Below are positions 11,501 to 23,140 of a stretch of DNA of 64,000 nt, piece after piece. The translations under genes and the position numbers were made by a program. Under the pieces are notes generated by a model. It saw nothing but the letters and a program-made list of their open reading frames with translations, had not been told where the DNA came from and did not search any database. Every line of letters starts with the position of its first letter. Position 1 is the first letter of the stretch. This DNA comes from Hippasteria phrygiana (lineage: Eukaryota; Echinodermata; Asteroidea; Valvatida; Goniasteridae), in the NCBI GenBank assembly GCA_037893225.1, contig JAZGUH010000069.1:62001-126000 (forward strand), written 5' to 3'.

Positions 11501-14500
11501 TACATGTCAAAATTACTGAATTTGGTTGATATTTCATGCAATTATGAATGAGTAAAGCAAGTCCATACCCCAGGGAATTTGACAGGCATGGAGCAATAAA
11601 TAGACGGTAACATGTACACAGATGTTGGCCGGAAAGAAAATAAACATTGCGAGGTTTGACTTTTCTCCACAAGTGTTAACTCTAAGAAGCCGCCGATAAT
11701 TGCAACATGTAGCGCCAGATCTAAGCTATCCATACATGTCAAAATTACTGAATTTGGTTGATATTTCATGCAATTATGAATGAGTAAAGCAAGTCCATAC
11801 CCCAGGGAATTTGACATGCATGGAGCAATAAATAAAAGGTAACATGTACACAGATGTTGGCCGGAAAGAAAATAAACATTGCGAGGTTTGAATTTTCTCC
11901 ACAAGTGTTAACTCTAAGAAGCCGCCGAAAATTGCAACATGTAGCGCCAGATCTAAGCTATCCATACATGTCAAAATTACTGTATTTGGTTGATATTTCA
12001 TGCAATTATGAATGAGTAAAGCAAGTCCATACCCCAGGGAATTTGACAGGCATGGAGCAATAAATAAAAGGTAATCTGCACACAGATGTTGGCCGGAAAG
12101 AAAATAAACATTGCGAGGTTTGACTTTTCTCCACAAGTGTTAACTCTAAGAAGCCGCCGATAATTGCAACATGTAGCGCCAGATCTAAGCTATCCATACA
12201 TGTCAAAATTACTGAATTTGGTTGATATTTCATGCAATTATGAATGAGTAAAGCAAGTCCATACCCCAGGGAATTTGACATGCATGGAGCAATAAATAGA
12301 CGGTAACATGTACACAGATGTTGGCCGGAAAGAAAATAAACATTGCGAGGTTTGAATTTTCTCCACAAGTGTTAACTCTAAGAAGCCGCCGATAATTGCA
12401 ACATGTAGCGCCAGATCTAAGCTATCCATACATGTCAAAATTACTGTATTTGGTTGATATTTCATGCAATTATGAATGAGTAAAGCAAGTCCATACCCCA
12501 GGGAATTTGACATGCATGGAGCAATAAATAGACGGTAACATGTACACAGATGTTGGCCGGAAAGAAAATAAACATTGCGAGGTTTGACTTTTCTCCACAA
12601 GTGTTAACTCTAAGAAGCCGCCGATAATTGCAACATGTAGCGCCAGATCTAAGCTATCCATACATGTCAAAATTACTGAATTTGGTTGATATTTCATGCA
12701 ATTATGAATGAGTAAAGCAAGTCCATACCCCAGGGAATTTGACATGCATGGAGCAATAAATAGACGGTAACATGTACACAGATGTTGGCCGGAAAGAAAA
12801 TAAACATTGCGAGGTTTGAATTTTCTCCACAAGTGTTAACTCTAAGAAGCCGCCGAAAATTGCAACATGTAGCGCCAGATCTAAGCTATCCATACATGTC
12901 AAAATTACTGAATTTGGTTGATATTTCATGCAATTATGAATGAGTAAAGCAAGTCCATACCCCAGGGAATTTGACATGCATGGAGCAATAAATAGACGGT
13001 AACATGTACACAGATGTTGGCCGGAAAGAAAATAAACATTGCGAGGTTTGACTTTTCTCCACAAGTGTTAACTCTAAGAAGCCGCCGATAATTGCAACAT
13101 GTAGCGCCAGATCTAAGCTATCCATACATGTCAAAATTACTGAATTTGGTTGATATTTCATGCAATTATGAATGAGTAAAGCAAGTCCATACCCCAGGGA
13201 ATTTGACATGCATGGAGCAATAAATAGACGGTAACATGTACACAGATGTTGGCCGGAAAGAAAATAAACATTGCGAGGTTTGACTTTTCTCCACAAGTGT
13301 TAACTCTAAGAAGCCGCCGATAATTGCAACATGTAGCGCCAGATCTAAGCTATCCATACATGTCAAAATTACTGAATTTGGTTGATATTTCATGCAATTA
13401 TGAATGAGTAAAGCAAGTCCATACCCCAGGGAATTTGACAGGCATGGAGCAATAAATAGACGGTAACATGTACACAGATGTTGGCCGGAAAGAAAATAAA
13501 CATTGCGAGGTTTGACTTTTCTCCACAAGTGTTAACTCTAAGAAGCCGCCGATAATTGCAACATGTAGCGCCAGATCTAAGCTATCCATACATGTCAAAA
13601 TTACTGAATTTGGTTGATATTTCATGCAATTATGAATGAGTAAAGCAAGTCCATACCCCAGGGAATTTGACATGCATGGAGCAATAAATAAAAGGTAATC
13701 TGTACACAGATGTTGGCCGGAAAGAAAATAAACATTGCGAGGTTTGACTTTTCTCCACAAGTGTTAACTCTAAGAAGCCGCCGATAATTGCAACATGTAG
13801 CGCCAGATCTAAGCTATCCATACATGTCAAAATTACTGTATTTGGTTGATATTTCATGCAATTATGAATGAGTAAAGCAAGTCCATACCCCAGGGAATTT
13901 GACATGCATGGAGCAATAAATAGACGGTAACATGTACACAGATGTTGGCCGGAAAGAAAATAAACATTGCGAGGTTTGAATTTTCTCCACAAGTGTTAAC
14001 TCTAAGAAGCCGCCGAAAATTGCAACATGTAGCGCCAGATCTAAGCTATCCATACATGTCAAAATTACTGAATTTGGTTGATATTTCATGCAATTATGAA
14101 TGAGTAAAGCAAGTCCATACCCCAGGGAATTTGACAGGCATGGAGCAATAAATAAAAGGTAATCTGCACACAGATGTTGGCCGGAAAGAAAATAAACATT
14201 GCGAGGTTTGACTTTTCTCCACAAGTGTTAACTCTAAGAAGCCGCCGATAATTGCAACATGTAGCGCCAGATCTAAGCTATCCATACATGTCAAAATTAC
14301 TGAATTTGGTTGATATTTCATGCAATTATGAATGAGTAAAGCAAGTCCATACCCCAGGGAATTTGACATGCATGGAGCAATAAATAGACGGTAACATGTA
14401 CACAGATGTTGGCCGGAAAGAAAATAAACATTGCGAGGTTTGACTTTTCTCCACAAGTGTTAACTCTAAGAAGCCGCCGATAATTGCAACATGTAGCGCC

Positions 14501-14766
14501 AGATCTAAGCTATCCATACATGTCAAAATTACTGAATTTGGTTGATATTTCATGCAATTATGAATGAGTAAAGCAAGTCCATACCCCAGGGAATTTGACA
14601 GGCATGGAGCAATAAATAAAAGGTAATCTGTACACAGATGTTGGCCGGAAAGAAAATAAACATTGCGAGGTTTGACTTTTCTCCACAAGTGTTAACTCTA
14701 AGAAGCCGCCGATAATTGCAACATGTAGCGCCAGATCTAAGCTATCCATACATGTCAAAATTACTG
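8505..14766. repeat. Region II: left copy of the 6,728-bp-spaced segment
   Basis: The 26 full units from 8526 to 14557 match, class by class, the 26 units from 15254 to 21285, and the match extends a little on both sides. Order: qT-a1-a1-c0-c0-cG-r4T(T44)-k0(A192)-qT-c0-a1-c0-c0-cG-(r2 unit with A119, A156, T210)-r5-mT-c0-a1-c0-c0-cG-r4T(T44)-a1-r5-c0. A sub-pattern of a q/m unit, then c0-a1-c0-c0-cG, recurs within it at 8-unit spacing (10382 and 12238). A private C60 at 10905 is absent from the partner. Confidence 0.85.
11774..12005. repeat. Unit with hybrid two-base cassette (r2)
   Basis: The cassette at unit bases 61-76 has the alternative bases at 62 and 64 but the standard bases at 70, 71 and 74. 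The same hybrid occurs in the units at 15022 and 18502. It looks like a recombinant between standard and five-base cassettes with the junction between unit bases 64 and 70. Here it is combined with A119, A156 and T210. Confidence 0.75.
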
Positions 14767-15232
14767 AATTTGGTTGATATTTCATGCAATTATGAATGAG
14801 TAAAGCAAGTCCATACCCCAGGGAATTTGACAGGCATGGAGCAATAAATAGACGGTAACATGTACACAGATGTTGGCCGGAAAGAAAATAAACATTGCGA
14901 GGTTTGACTTTTCTCCACAAGTGTTAACTCTAAGAAGCCGCCGATAATTGCAACATGTAGCGCCAGATCTAAGCTATCCATACATGTCAAAATTACTGAA
15001 TTTGGTTGATATTTCATGCAATTATGAATGAGTAAAGCAAGTCCATACCCCAGGGAATTTGACATGCATGGAGCAATAAATAAAAGGTAACATGTACACA
15101 GATGTTGGCCGGAAAGAAAATAAACATTGCGAGGTTTGAATTTTCTCCACAAGTTTTAACTCTAAGAAGCCGCCGATAATTGCAACATGTAGCGCCAGAT
15201 CTAAGCTATCCATACATGTCAAAATTACTGTA

Positions 15233-18200
15233 TTTGGTTGATATTTCATGCAATTATGAATGAGTAAAGCAAGTCCATACCCCAGGGAATTTGACATGCA
15301 TGGAGCAATAAATAGACGGTAACATGTACACAGATGGTGGCCGGGAAGAAAATAAACATTGCGAGGTTTGAATTTTCTCCACAAGTGTTAACTCTAAGAA
15401 GCCGCCGATAATTGCAACATGTAGCGCCAGATCTAAGCTATCCATACATGTCAAAATTACTGTATTTGGTTGATATTTCATGCAATTATGAATGAGTAAA
15501 GCAAGTCCATACCCCAGGGAATTTGACATGCATGGAGCAATAAATAGACGGTAACATGTACACAGATGTTGGCCGGAAAGAAAATAAACATTGCGAGGTT
15601 TGAATTTTCTCCACAAGTGTTAACTCTAAGAAGCCGCCGAAAATTGCAACATGTAGCGCCAGATCTAAGCTATCCATACATGTCAAAATTACTGAATTTG
15701 GTTGATATTTCATGCAATTATGAATGAGTAAAGCAAGTCCATACCCCAGGGAATTTGACATGCATGGAGCAATAAATAGACGGTAACATGTACACAGATG
15801 TTGGCCGGAAAGAAAATAAACATTGCGAGGTTTGAATTTTCTCCACAAGTGTTAACTCTAAGAAGCCGCCGAAAATTGCAACATGTAGCGCCAGATCTAA
15901 GCTATCCATACATGTCAAAATTACTGAATTTGGTTGATATTTCATGCAATTATGAATGAGTAAAGCAAGTCCATACCCCAGGGAATTTGACATGCATGGA
16001 GCAATAAATAGACGGTAACATGTACACAGATGTTGGCCGGAAAGAAAATAAACATTGCGAGGTTTGACTTTTCTCCACAAGTGTTAACTCTAAGAAGCCG
16101 CCGATAATTGCAACATGTAGCGCCAGATCTAAGCTATCCATACATGTCAAAATTACTGAATTTGGTTGATATTTCATGCAATTATGAATGAGTAAAGCAA
16201 GTCCATACCCCAGGGAATTTGACATGCATGGAGCAATAAATAGACGGTAACATGTACACAGATGTTGGCCGGAAAGAAAATAAACATTGCGAGGTTTGAC
16301 TTTTCTCCACAAGTGTTAACTCTAAGAAGCCGCCGATAATTGCAACATGTAGCGCCAGATCTAAGCTATCCATACATGTCAAAATTACTGAATTTGGTTG
16401 ATATTTCATGCAATTATGAATGAGTAAAGCAAGTCCATACCCCAGGGAATTTGACAGGCATGGAGCAATAAATAGACGGTAACATGTACACAGATGTTGG
16501 CCGGAAAGAAAATAAACATTGCGAGGTTTGACTTTTCTCCACAAGTGTTAACTCTAAGAAGCCGCCGATAATTGCAACATGTAGCGCCAGATCTAAGCTA
16601 TCCATACATGTCAAAATTACTGAATTTGGTTGATATTTCATGCAATTATGAATGAGTAAAGCAAGTCCATACCCCAGGGAATTTGACATGCATGGAGCAA
16701 TAAATAAAAGGTAATCTGTACACAGATGTTGGCCGGAAAGAAAATAAACATTGCGAGGTTTGACTTTTCTCCACAAGTGTTAACTCTAAGAAGCCGCCGA
16801 TAATTGCAACATGTAGCGCCAGATCTAAGCTATCCATACATGTCAAAATTACTGTATTTGGTTGATATTTCATGCAATTATGAATGAGTAAAGCAAGTCC
16901 ATACCCCAGGGAATTTGACATGCATGGAGCAATAAATAGACGGTAACATGTACACAGATGTTGGCCGGAAAGAAAATAAACATTGCGAGGTTTGAATTTT
17001 CTCCACAAGTTTTAACTCTAAGAAGCCGCCGATAATTGCAACATGTAGCGCCAGATCTAAGCTATCCAAACATGTCAAAATTACTGAATTTGGTTGATAT
17101 TTCATGCAATTATGAATGAGTAAAGCAAGTCCATACCCCAGGGAATTTGACATGCATGGAGCAATAAATAGACGGTAACATGTACACAGATGGTGGCCGG
17201 GAAGAAAATAAACATTGCGAGGTTTGAATTTTCTCCACAAGTGTTAACTCTAAGAAGCCGCCGATAATTGCAACATGTAGCGCCAGATCTAAGCTATCCA
17301 TACATGTCAAAATTACTGTATTTGGTTGATATTTCATGCAATTATGAATGAGTAAAGCAAGTCCATACCCCAGGGAATTTGACATGCATGGAGCAATAAA
17401 TAGACGGTAACATGTACACAGATGTTGGCCGGAAAGAAAATAAACATTGCGAGGTTTGACTTTTCTCCACAAGTGTTAACTCTAAGAAGCCGCCGATAAT
17501 TGCAACATGTAGCGCCAGATCTAAGCTATCCATACATGTCAAAATTACTGAATTTGGTTGATATTTCATGCAATTATGAATGAGTAAAGCAAGTCCATAC
17601 CCCAGGGAATTTGACATGCATGGAGCAATAAATAGACGGTAACATGTACACAGATGTTGGCCGGAAAGAAAATAAACATTGCGAGGTTTGAATTTTCTCC
17701 ACAAGTGTTAACTCTAAGAAGCCGCCGAAAATTGCAACATGTAGCGCCAGATCTAAGCTATCCATACATGTCAAAATTACTGAATTTGGTTGATATTTCA
17801 TGCAATTATGAATGAGTAAAGCAAGTCCATACCCCAGGGAATTTGACATGCATGGAGCAATAAATAGACGGTAACATGTACACAGATGTTGGCCGGAAAG
17901 AAAATAAACATTGCGAGGTTTGACTTTTCTCCACAAGTGTTAACTCTAAGAAGCCGCCGATAATTGCAACATGTAGCGCCAGATCTAAGCTATCCATACA
18001 TGTCAAAATTACTGAATTTGGTTGATATTTCATGCAATTATGAATGAGTAAAGCAAGTCCATACCCCAGGGAATTTGACATGCATGGAGCAATAAATAGA
18101 CGGTAACATGTACACAGATGTTGGCCGGAAAGAAAATAAACATTGCGAGGTTTGACTTTTCTCCACAAGTGTTAACTCTAAGAAGCCGCCGATAATTGCA

Positions 18201-21200
18201 ACATGTAGCGCCAGATCTAAGCTATCCATACATGTCAAAATTACTGAATTTGGTTGATATTTCATGCAATTATGAATGAGTAAAGCAAGTCCATACCCCA
18301 GGGAATTTGACAGGCATGGAGCAATAAATAGACGGTAACATGTACACAGATGTTGGCCGGAAAGAAAATAAACATTGCGAGGTTTGACTTTTCTCCACAA
18401 GTGTTAACTCTAAGAAGCCGCCGATAATTGCAACATGTAGCGCCAGATCTAAGCTATCCATACATGTCAAAATTACTGAATTTGGTTGATATTTCATGCA
18501 ATTATGAATGAGTAAAGCAAGTCCATACCCCAGGGAATTTGACATGCATGGAGCAATAAATAAAAGGTAACATGTACACAGATGTTGGCCGGAAAGAAAA
18601 TAAACATTGCGAGGTTTGAATTTTCTCCACAAGTGTTAACTCTAAGAAGCCGCCGAAAATTGCAACATGTAGCGCCAGATCTAAGCTATCCATACATGTC
18701 AAAATTACTGTATTTGGTTGATATTTCATGCAATTATGAATGAGTAAAGCAAGTCCATACCCCAGGGAATTTGACAGGCATGGAGCAATAAATAAAAGGT
18801 AATCTGCACACAGATGTTGGCCGGAAAGAAAATAAACATTGCGAGGTTTGACTTTTCTCCACAAGTGTTAACTCTAAGAAGCCGCCGATAATTGCAACAT
18901 GTAGCGCCAGATCTAAGCTATCCATACATGTCAAAATTACTGAATTTGGTTGATATTTCATGCAATTATGAATGAGTAAAGCAAGTCCATACCCCAGGGA
19001 ATTTGACATGCATGGAGCAATAAATAGACGGTAACATGTACACAGATGTTGGCCGGAAAGAAAATAAACATTGCGAGGTTTGAATTTTCTCCACAAGTGT
19101 TAACTCTAAGAAGCCGCCGATAATTGCAACATGTAGCGCCAGATCTAAGCTATCCATACATGTCAAAATTACTGTATTTGGTTGATATTTCATGCAATTA
19201 TGAATGAGTAAAGCAAGTCCATACCCCAGGGAATTTGACATGCATGGAGCAATAAATAGACGGTAACATGTACACAGATGTTGGCCGGAAAGAAAATAAA
19301 CATTGCGAGGTTTGACTTTTCTCCACAAGTGTTAACTCTAAGAAGCCGCCGATAATTGCAACATGTAGCGCCAGATCTAAGCTATCCATACATGTCAAAA
19401 TTACTGAATTTGGTTGATATTTCATGCAATTATGAATGAGTAAAGCAAGTCCATACCCCAGGGAATTTGACATGCATGGAGCAATAAATAGACGGTAACA
19501 TGTACACAGATGTTGGCCGGAAAGAAAATAAACATTGCGAGGTTTGAATTTTCTCCACAAGTGTTAACTCTAAGAAGCCGCCGAAAATTGCAACATGTAG
19601 CGCCAGATCTAAGCTATCCATACATGTCAAAATTACTGAATTTGGTTGATATTTCATGCAATTATGAATGAGTAAAGCAAGTCCATACCCCAGGGAATTT
19701 GACATGCATGGAGCAATAAATAGACGGTAACATGTACACAGATGTTGGCCGGAAAGAAAATAAACATTGCGAGGTTTGACTTTTCTCCACAAGTGTTAAC
19801 TCTAAGAAGCCGCCGATAATTGCAACATGTAGCGCCAGATCTAAGCTATCCATACATGTCAAAATTACTGAATTTGGTTGATATTTCATGCAATTATGAA
19901 TGAGTAAAGCAAGTCCATACCCCAGGGAATTTGACATGCATGGAGCAATAAATAGACGGTAACATGTACACAGATGTTGGCCGGAAAGAAAATAAACATT
20001 GCGAGGTTTGACTTTTCTCCACAAGTGTTAACTCTAAGAAGCCGCCGATAATTGCAACATGTAGCGCCAGATCTAAGCTATCCATACATGTCAAAATTAC
20101 TGAATTTGGTTGATATTTCATGCAATTATGAATGAGTAAAGCAAGTCCATACCCCAGGGAATTTGACAGGCATGGAGCAATAAATAGACGGTAACATGTA
20201 CACAGATGTTGGCCGGAAAGAAAATAAACATTGCGAGGTTTGACTTTTCTCCACAAGTGTTAACTCTAAGAAGCCGCCGATAATTGCAACATGTAGCGCC
20301 AGATCTAAGCTATCCATACATGTCAAAATTACTGAATTTGGTTGATATTTCATGCAATTATGAATGAGTAAAGCAAGTCCATACCCCAGGGAATTTGACA
20401 TGCATGGAGCAATAAATAAAAGGTAATCTGTACACAGATGTTGGCCGGAAAGAAAATAAACATTGCGAGGTTTGACTTTTCTCCACAAGTGTTAACTCTA
20501 AGAAGCCGCCGATAATTGCAACATGTAGCGCCAGATCTAAGCTATCCATACATGTCAAAATTACTGTATTTGGTTGATATTTCATGCAATTATGAATGAG
20601 TAAAGCAAGTCCATACCCCAGGGAATTTGACATGCATGGAGCAATAAATAGACGGTAACATGTACACAGATGTTGGCCGGAAAGAAAATAAACATTGCGA
20701 GGTTTGAATTTTCTCCACAAGTGTTAACTCTAAGAAGCCGCCGAAAATTGCAACATGTAGCGCCAGATCTAAGCTATCCATACATGTCAAAATTACTGAA
20801 TTTGGTTGATATTTCATGCAATTATGAATGAGTAAAGCAAGTCCATACCCCAGGGAATTTGACAGGCATGGAGCAATAAATAAAAGGTAATCTGCACACA
20901 GATGTTGGCCGGAAAGAAAATAAACATTGCGAGGTTTGACTTTTCTCCACAAGTGTTAACTCTAAGAAGCCGCCGATAATTGCAACATGTAGCGCCAGAT
21001 CTAAGCTATCCATACATGTCAAAATTACTGAATTTGGTTGATATTTCATGCAATTATGAATGAGTAAAGCAAGTCCATACCCCAGGGAATTTGACATGCA
21101 TGGAGCAATAAATAGACGGTAACATGTACACAGATGTTGGCCGGAAAGAAAATAAACATTGCGAGGTTTGACTTTTCTCCACAAGTGTTAACTCTAAGAA

Positions 21201-21494
21201 GCCGCCGATAATTGCAACATGTAGCGCCAGATCTAAGCTATCCATACATGTCAAAATTACTGAATTTGGTTGATATTTCATGCAATTATGAATGAGTAAA
21301 GCAAGTCCATACCCCAGGGAATTTGACAGGCATGGAGCAATAAATAAAAGGTAATCTGTACACAGATGTTGGCCGGAAAGAAAATAAACATTGCGAGGTT
21401 TGACTTTTCTCCACAAGTGTTAACTCTAAGAAGCCGCCGATAATTGCAACATGTAGCGCCAGATCTAAGCTATCCATACATGTCAAAATTACTG
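15233..21494. repeat. Region II: right copy of the 6,728-bp-spaced segment
   Basis: Partner of 8505-14766 at a spacing of 29 units. The A192 k0 unit recurs here at 16878 (change at 17069). Three units between the copies (14558 r4, 14790 cG, 15022 r2 with A119, T134, T210) complete the 29-unit period but have no counterpart pattern left of 8526. This is one duplication with later point changes, not a multi-copy HOR within the window. Confidence 0.85.
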
Positions 21495-23140
21495 TATTTG
21501 GTTGATATTTCATGCAATTATGAATGAGTAAAGCAAGTCCATACCCCAGGGAATTTGACATGCATGGAGCAATAAATAGACGGTAACATGTACACAGATG
21601 TTGGCCGGAAAGAAAATAAACATTGCGAGGTTTGACTTTTCTCCACAAGTGTTAACTCTAAGAAGCCGCCGATAATTGCAACATGTAGCGCCAGATCTAA
21701 GCTATCCATACATGTCAAAATTACTGAATTTGGTTGATATTTCATGCAATTATGAATGAGTAAAGCAAGTCCATACCCCAGGGAATTTGACAGGCATGGA
21801 GCAATAAATAAAAGGTAATCTGCACACAGATGTTGGCCGGAAAGAAAATAAACATTGCGAGGTTTGAATTTTCTCCACAAGTGTTAACTCTAAGAAGCCG
21901 CCGATAATTGCAACATGTAGCGCCAGATCTAAGCTATCCATACATGTCAAAATTACTGTATTTGGTTGATATTTCATGCAATTATGAATGAGTAAAGCAA
22001 GTCCATACCCAGGGAATTTGACATGCATGGAGCAATAAATAAACGGTAACATGTACACAGATGTTGGCCGGAAAGAAAATAAACATTGCGAGGTTTGACT
22101 TTTCTCCACAAGTGTTAACTCTAAGAAGCCGCCGATAATTGCAACATGTAGCGCCAGATCTAAGCTATCCATACATGTCAAAATTACTGTATTTGGTTGA
22201 TATTTCATGCAATTATGAATGAGTAAAGCAAGTCCATACCCCAGGGAATTTGACAGGCATGGAGCAATAAATAGACGGTAACATGTACACAGATGTTGGC
22301 CGGAAAGAAAATAAACATTGCGAGGTTTGACTTTTCTCCACAAGTGTTAACTCTAAGAAGCCGCCGATAATTGCAACATGTAGCGCCAGATCTAAGCTAT
22401 CCATACATGTCAAAATTACTGAATTTGGTTGATATTTCATGCAATTATGAATGAGTAAAGCAAGTCCATACCCCAGGGAATTTGACATGCATGGAGCAAT
22501 AAATAGACGGTAACATGTACACAGATGGTGGCCGGGAAGAAAATAAACATTGCGAGGTTTGAATTTTCTCCACAAGTGTTAACTCTAAGAAGCCGCCGAT
22601 AATTGCAACATGTAGCGCCAGATCTAAGCTATCCATACATGTCAAAATTACTGAATTTGGTTGATATTTCATGCAATTATGAATGAGTAAAGCAAGTCCA
22701 TACCCCAGGGAATTTGACATGCATGGAGCAATAAATAGACGGTAACATGTACACAGATGTTGGCCGGAAAGAAAATAAACATTGCGAGGTTTGAATTTTC
22801 TCCACAAGTGTTAACTCTAAGAAGCCGCCGAAAATTGCAACATGTAGCGCCAGATCTAAGCTATCCATACATGTCAAAATTACTGAATTTGGTTGATATT
22901 TCATGCAATTATGAATGAGTAAAGCAAGTCCATACCCCAGGGAATTTGACATGCATGGAGCAATAAATAGACGGTAACATGTACACAGATGTTGTCCGGA
23001 AAGAAAATAAACATTGCGAGGTTTGACTTTTCTCCACAAGTGTTAACTCTAAGAAGCCGCCGATAATTGCAACATGTAGCGCCAGATCTAAGCTATCCAT
23101 ACATGTCAAAATTACTGAATTTGGTTGATATTTCATGCAA
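21054..23140. repeat. Nine-unit HOR (2,087 bp), copy A
   Basis: Order c0 - r4T - c0 - w5 - 231-bp unit - cG - q0 - a1 - c0 with T87. The total is 2,087 bp because one unit lacks a C. The T87 change (22995) and the 1-bp deletion recur at matching places in copies B and C. Copy A lacks the G19 change that both other copies share, so it is the outgroup of the three. Confidence 0.9.
21982..22212. repeat. 231-bp unit (1-base deletion), copy A
   Basis: The C run at unit bases 27-30 has three C instead of four (22008-22010). The unit also has a G-to-A change at base 62 and T210, a combination otherwise found only in the other two 231-bp units. Losing one base makes the unit length divisible by three, which merges two minus-strand frames into one 197-codon frame across 21750-22343. 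Confidence 0.95.

Noticed and set aside
22001..22020. Three-C run as a homopolymer sequencing error
   Set aside because: The same deletion occurs at the same place of three paralogous 2,087-bp units and always with A62, so it is inherited. An assembly artefact copying one error cannot be fully excluded without reads.
21750..22343. 197-codon minus-strand frame (also at 30333-30926 and 32420-33013)
   Set aside because: It is only the 120-codon frame extended by the 231-bp unit; it is a tandem copy of the same translated repeat, not a longer gene.
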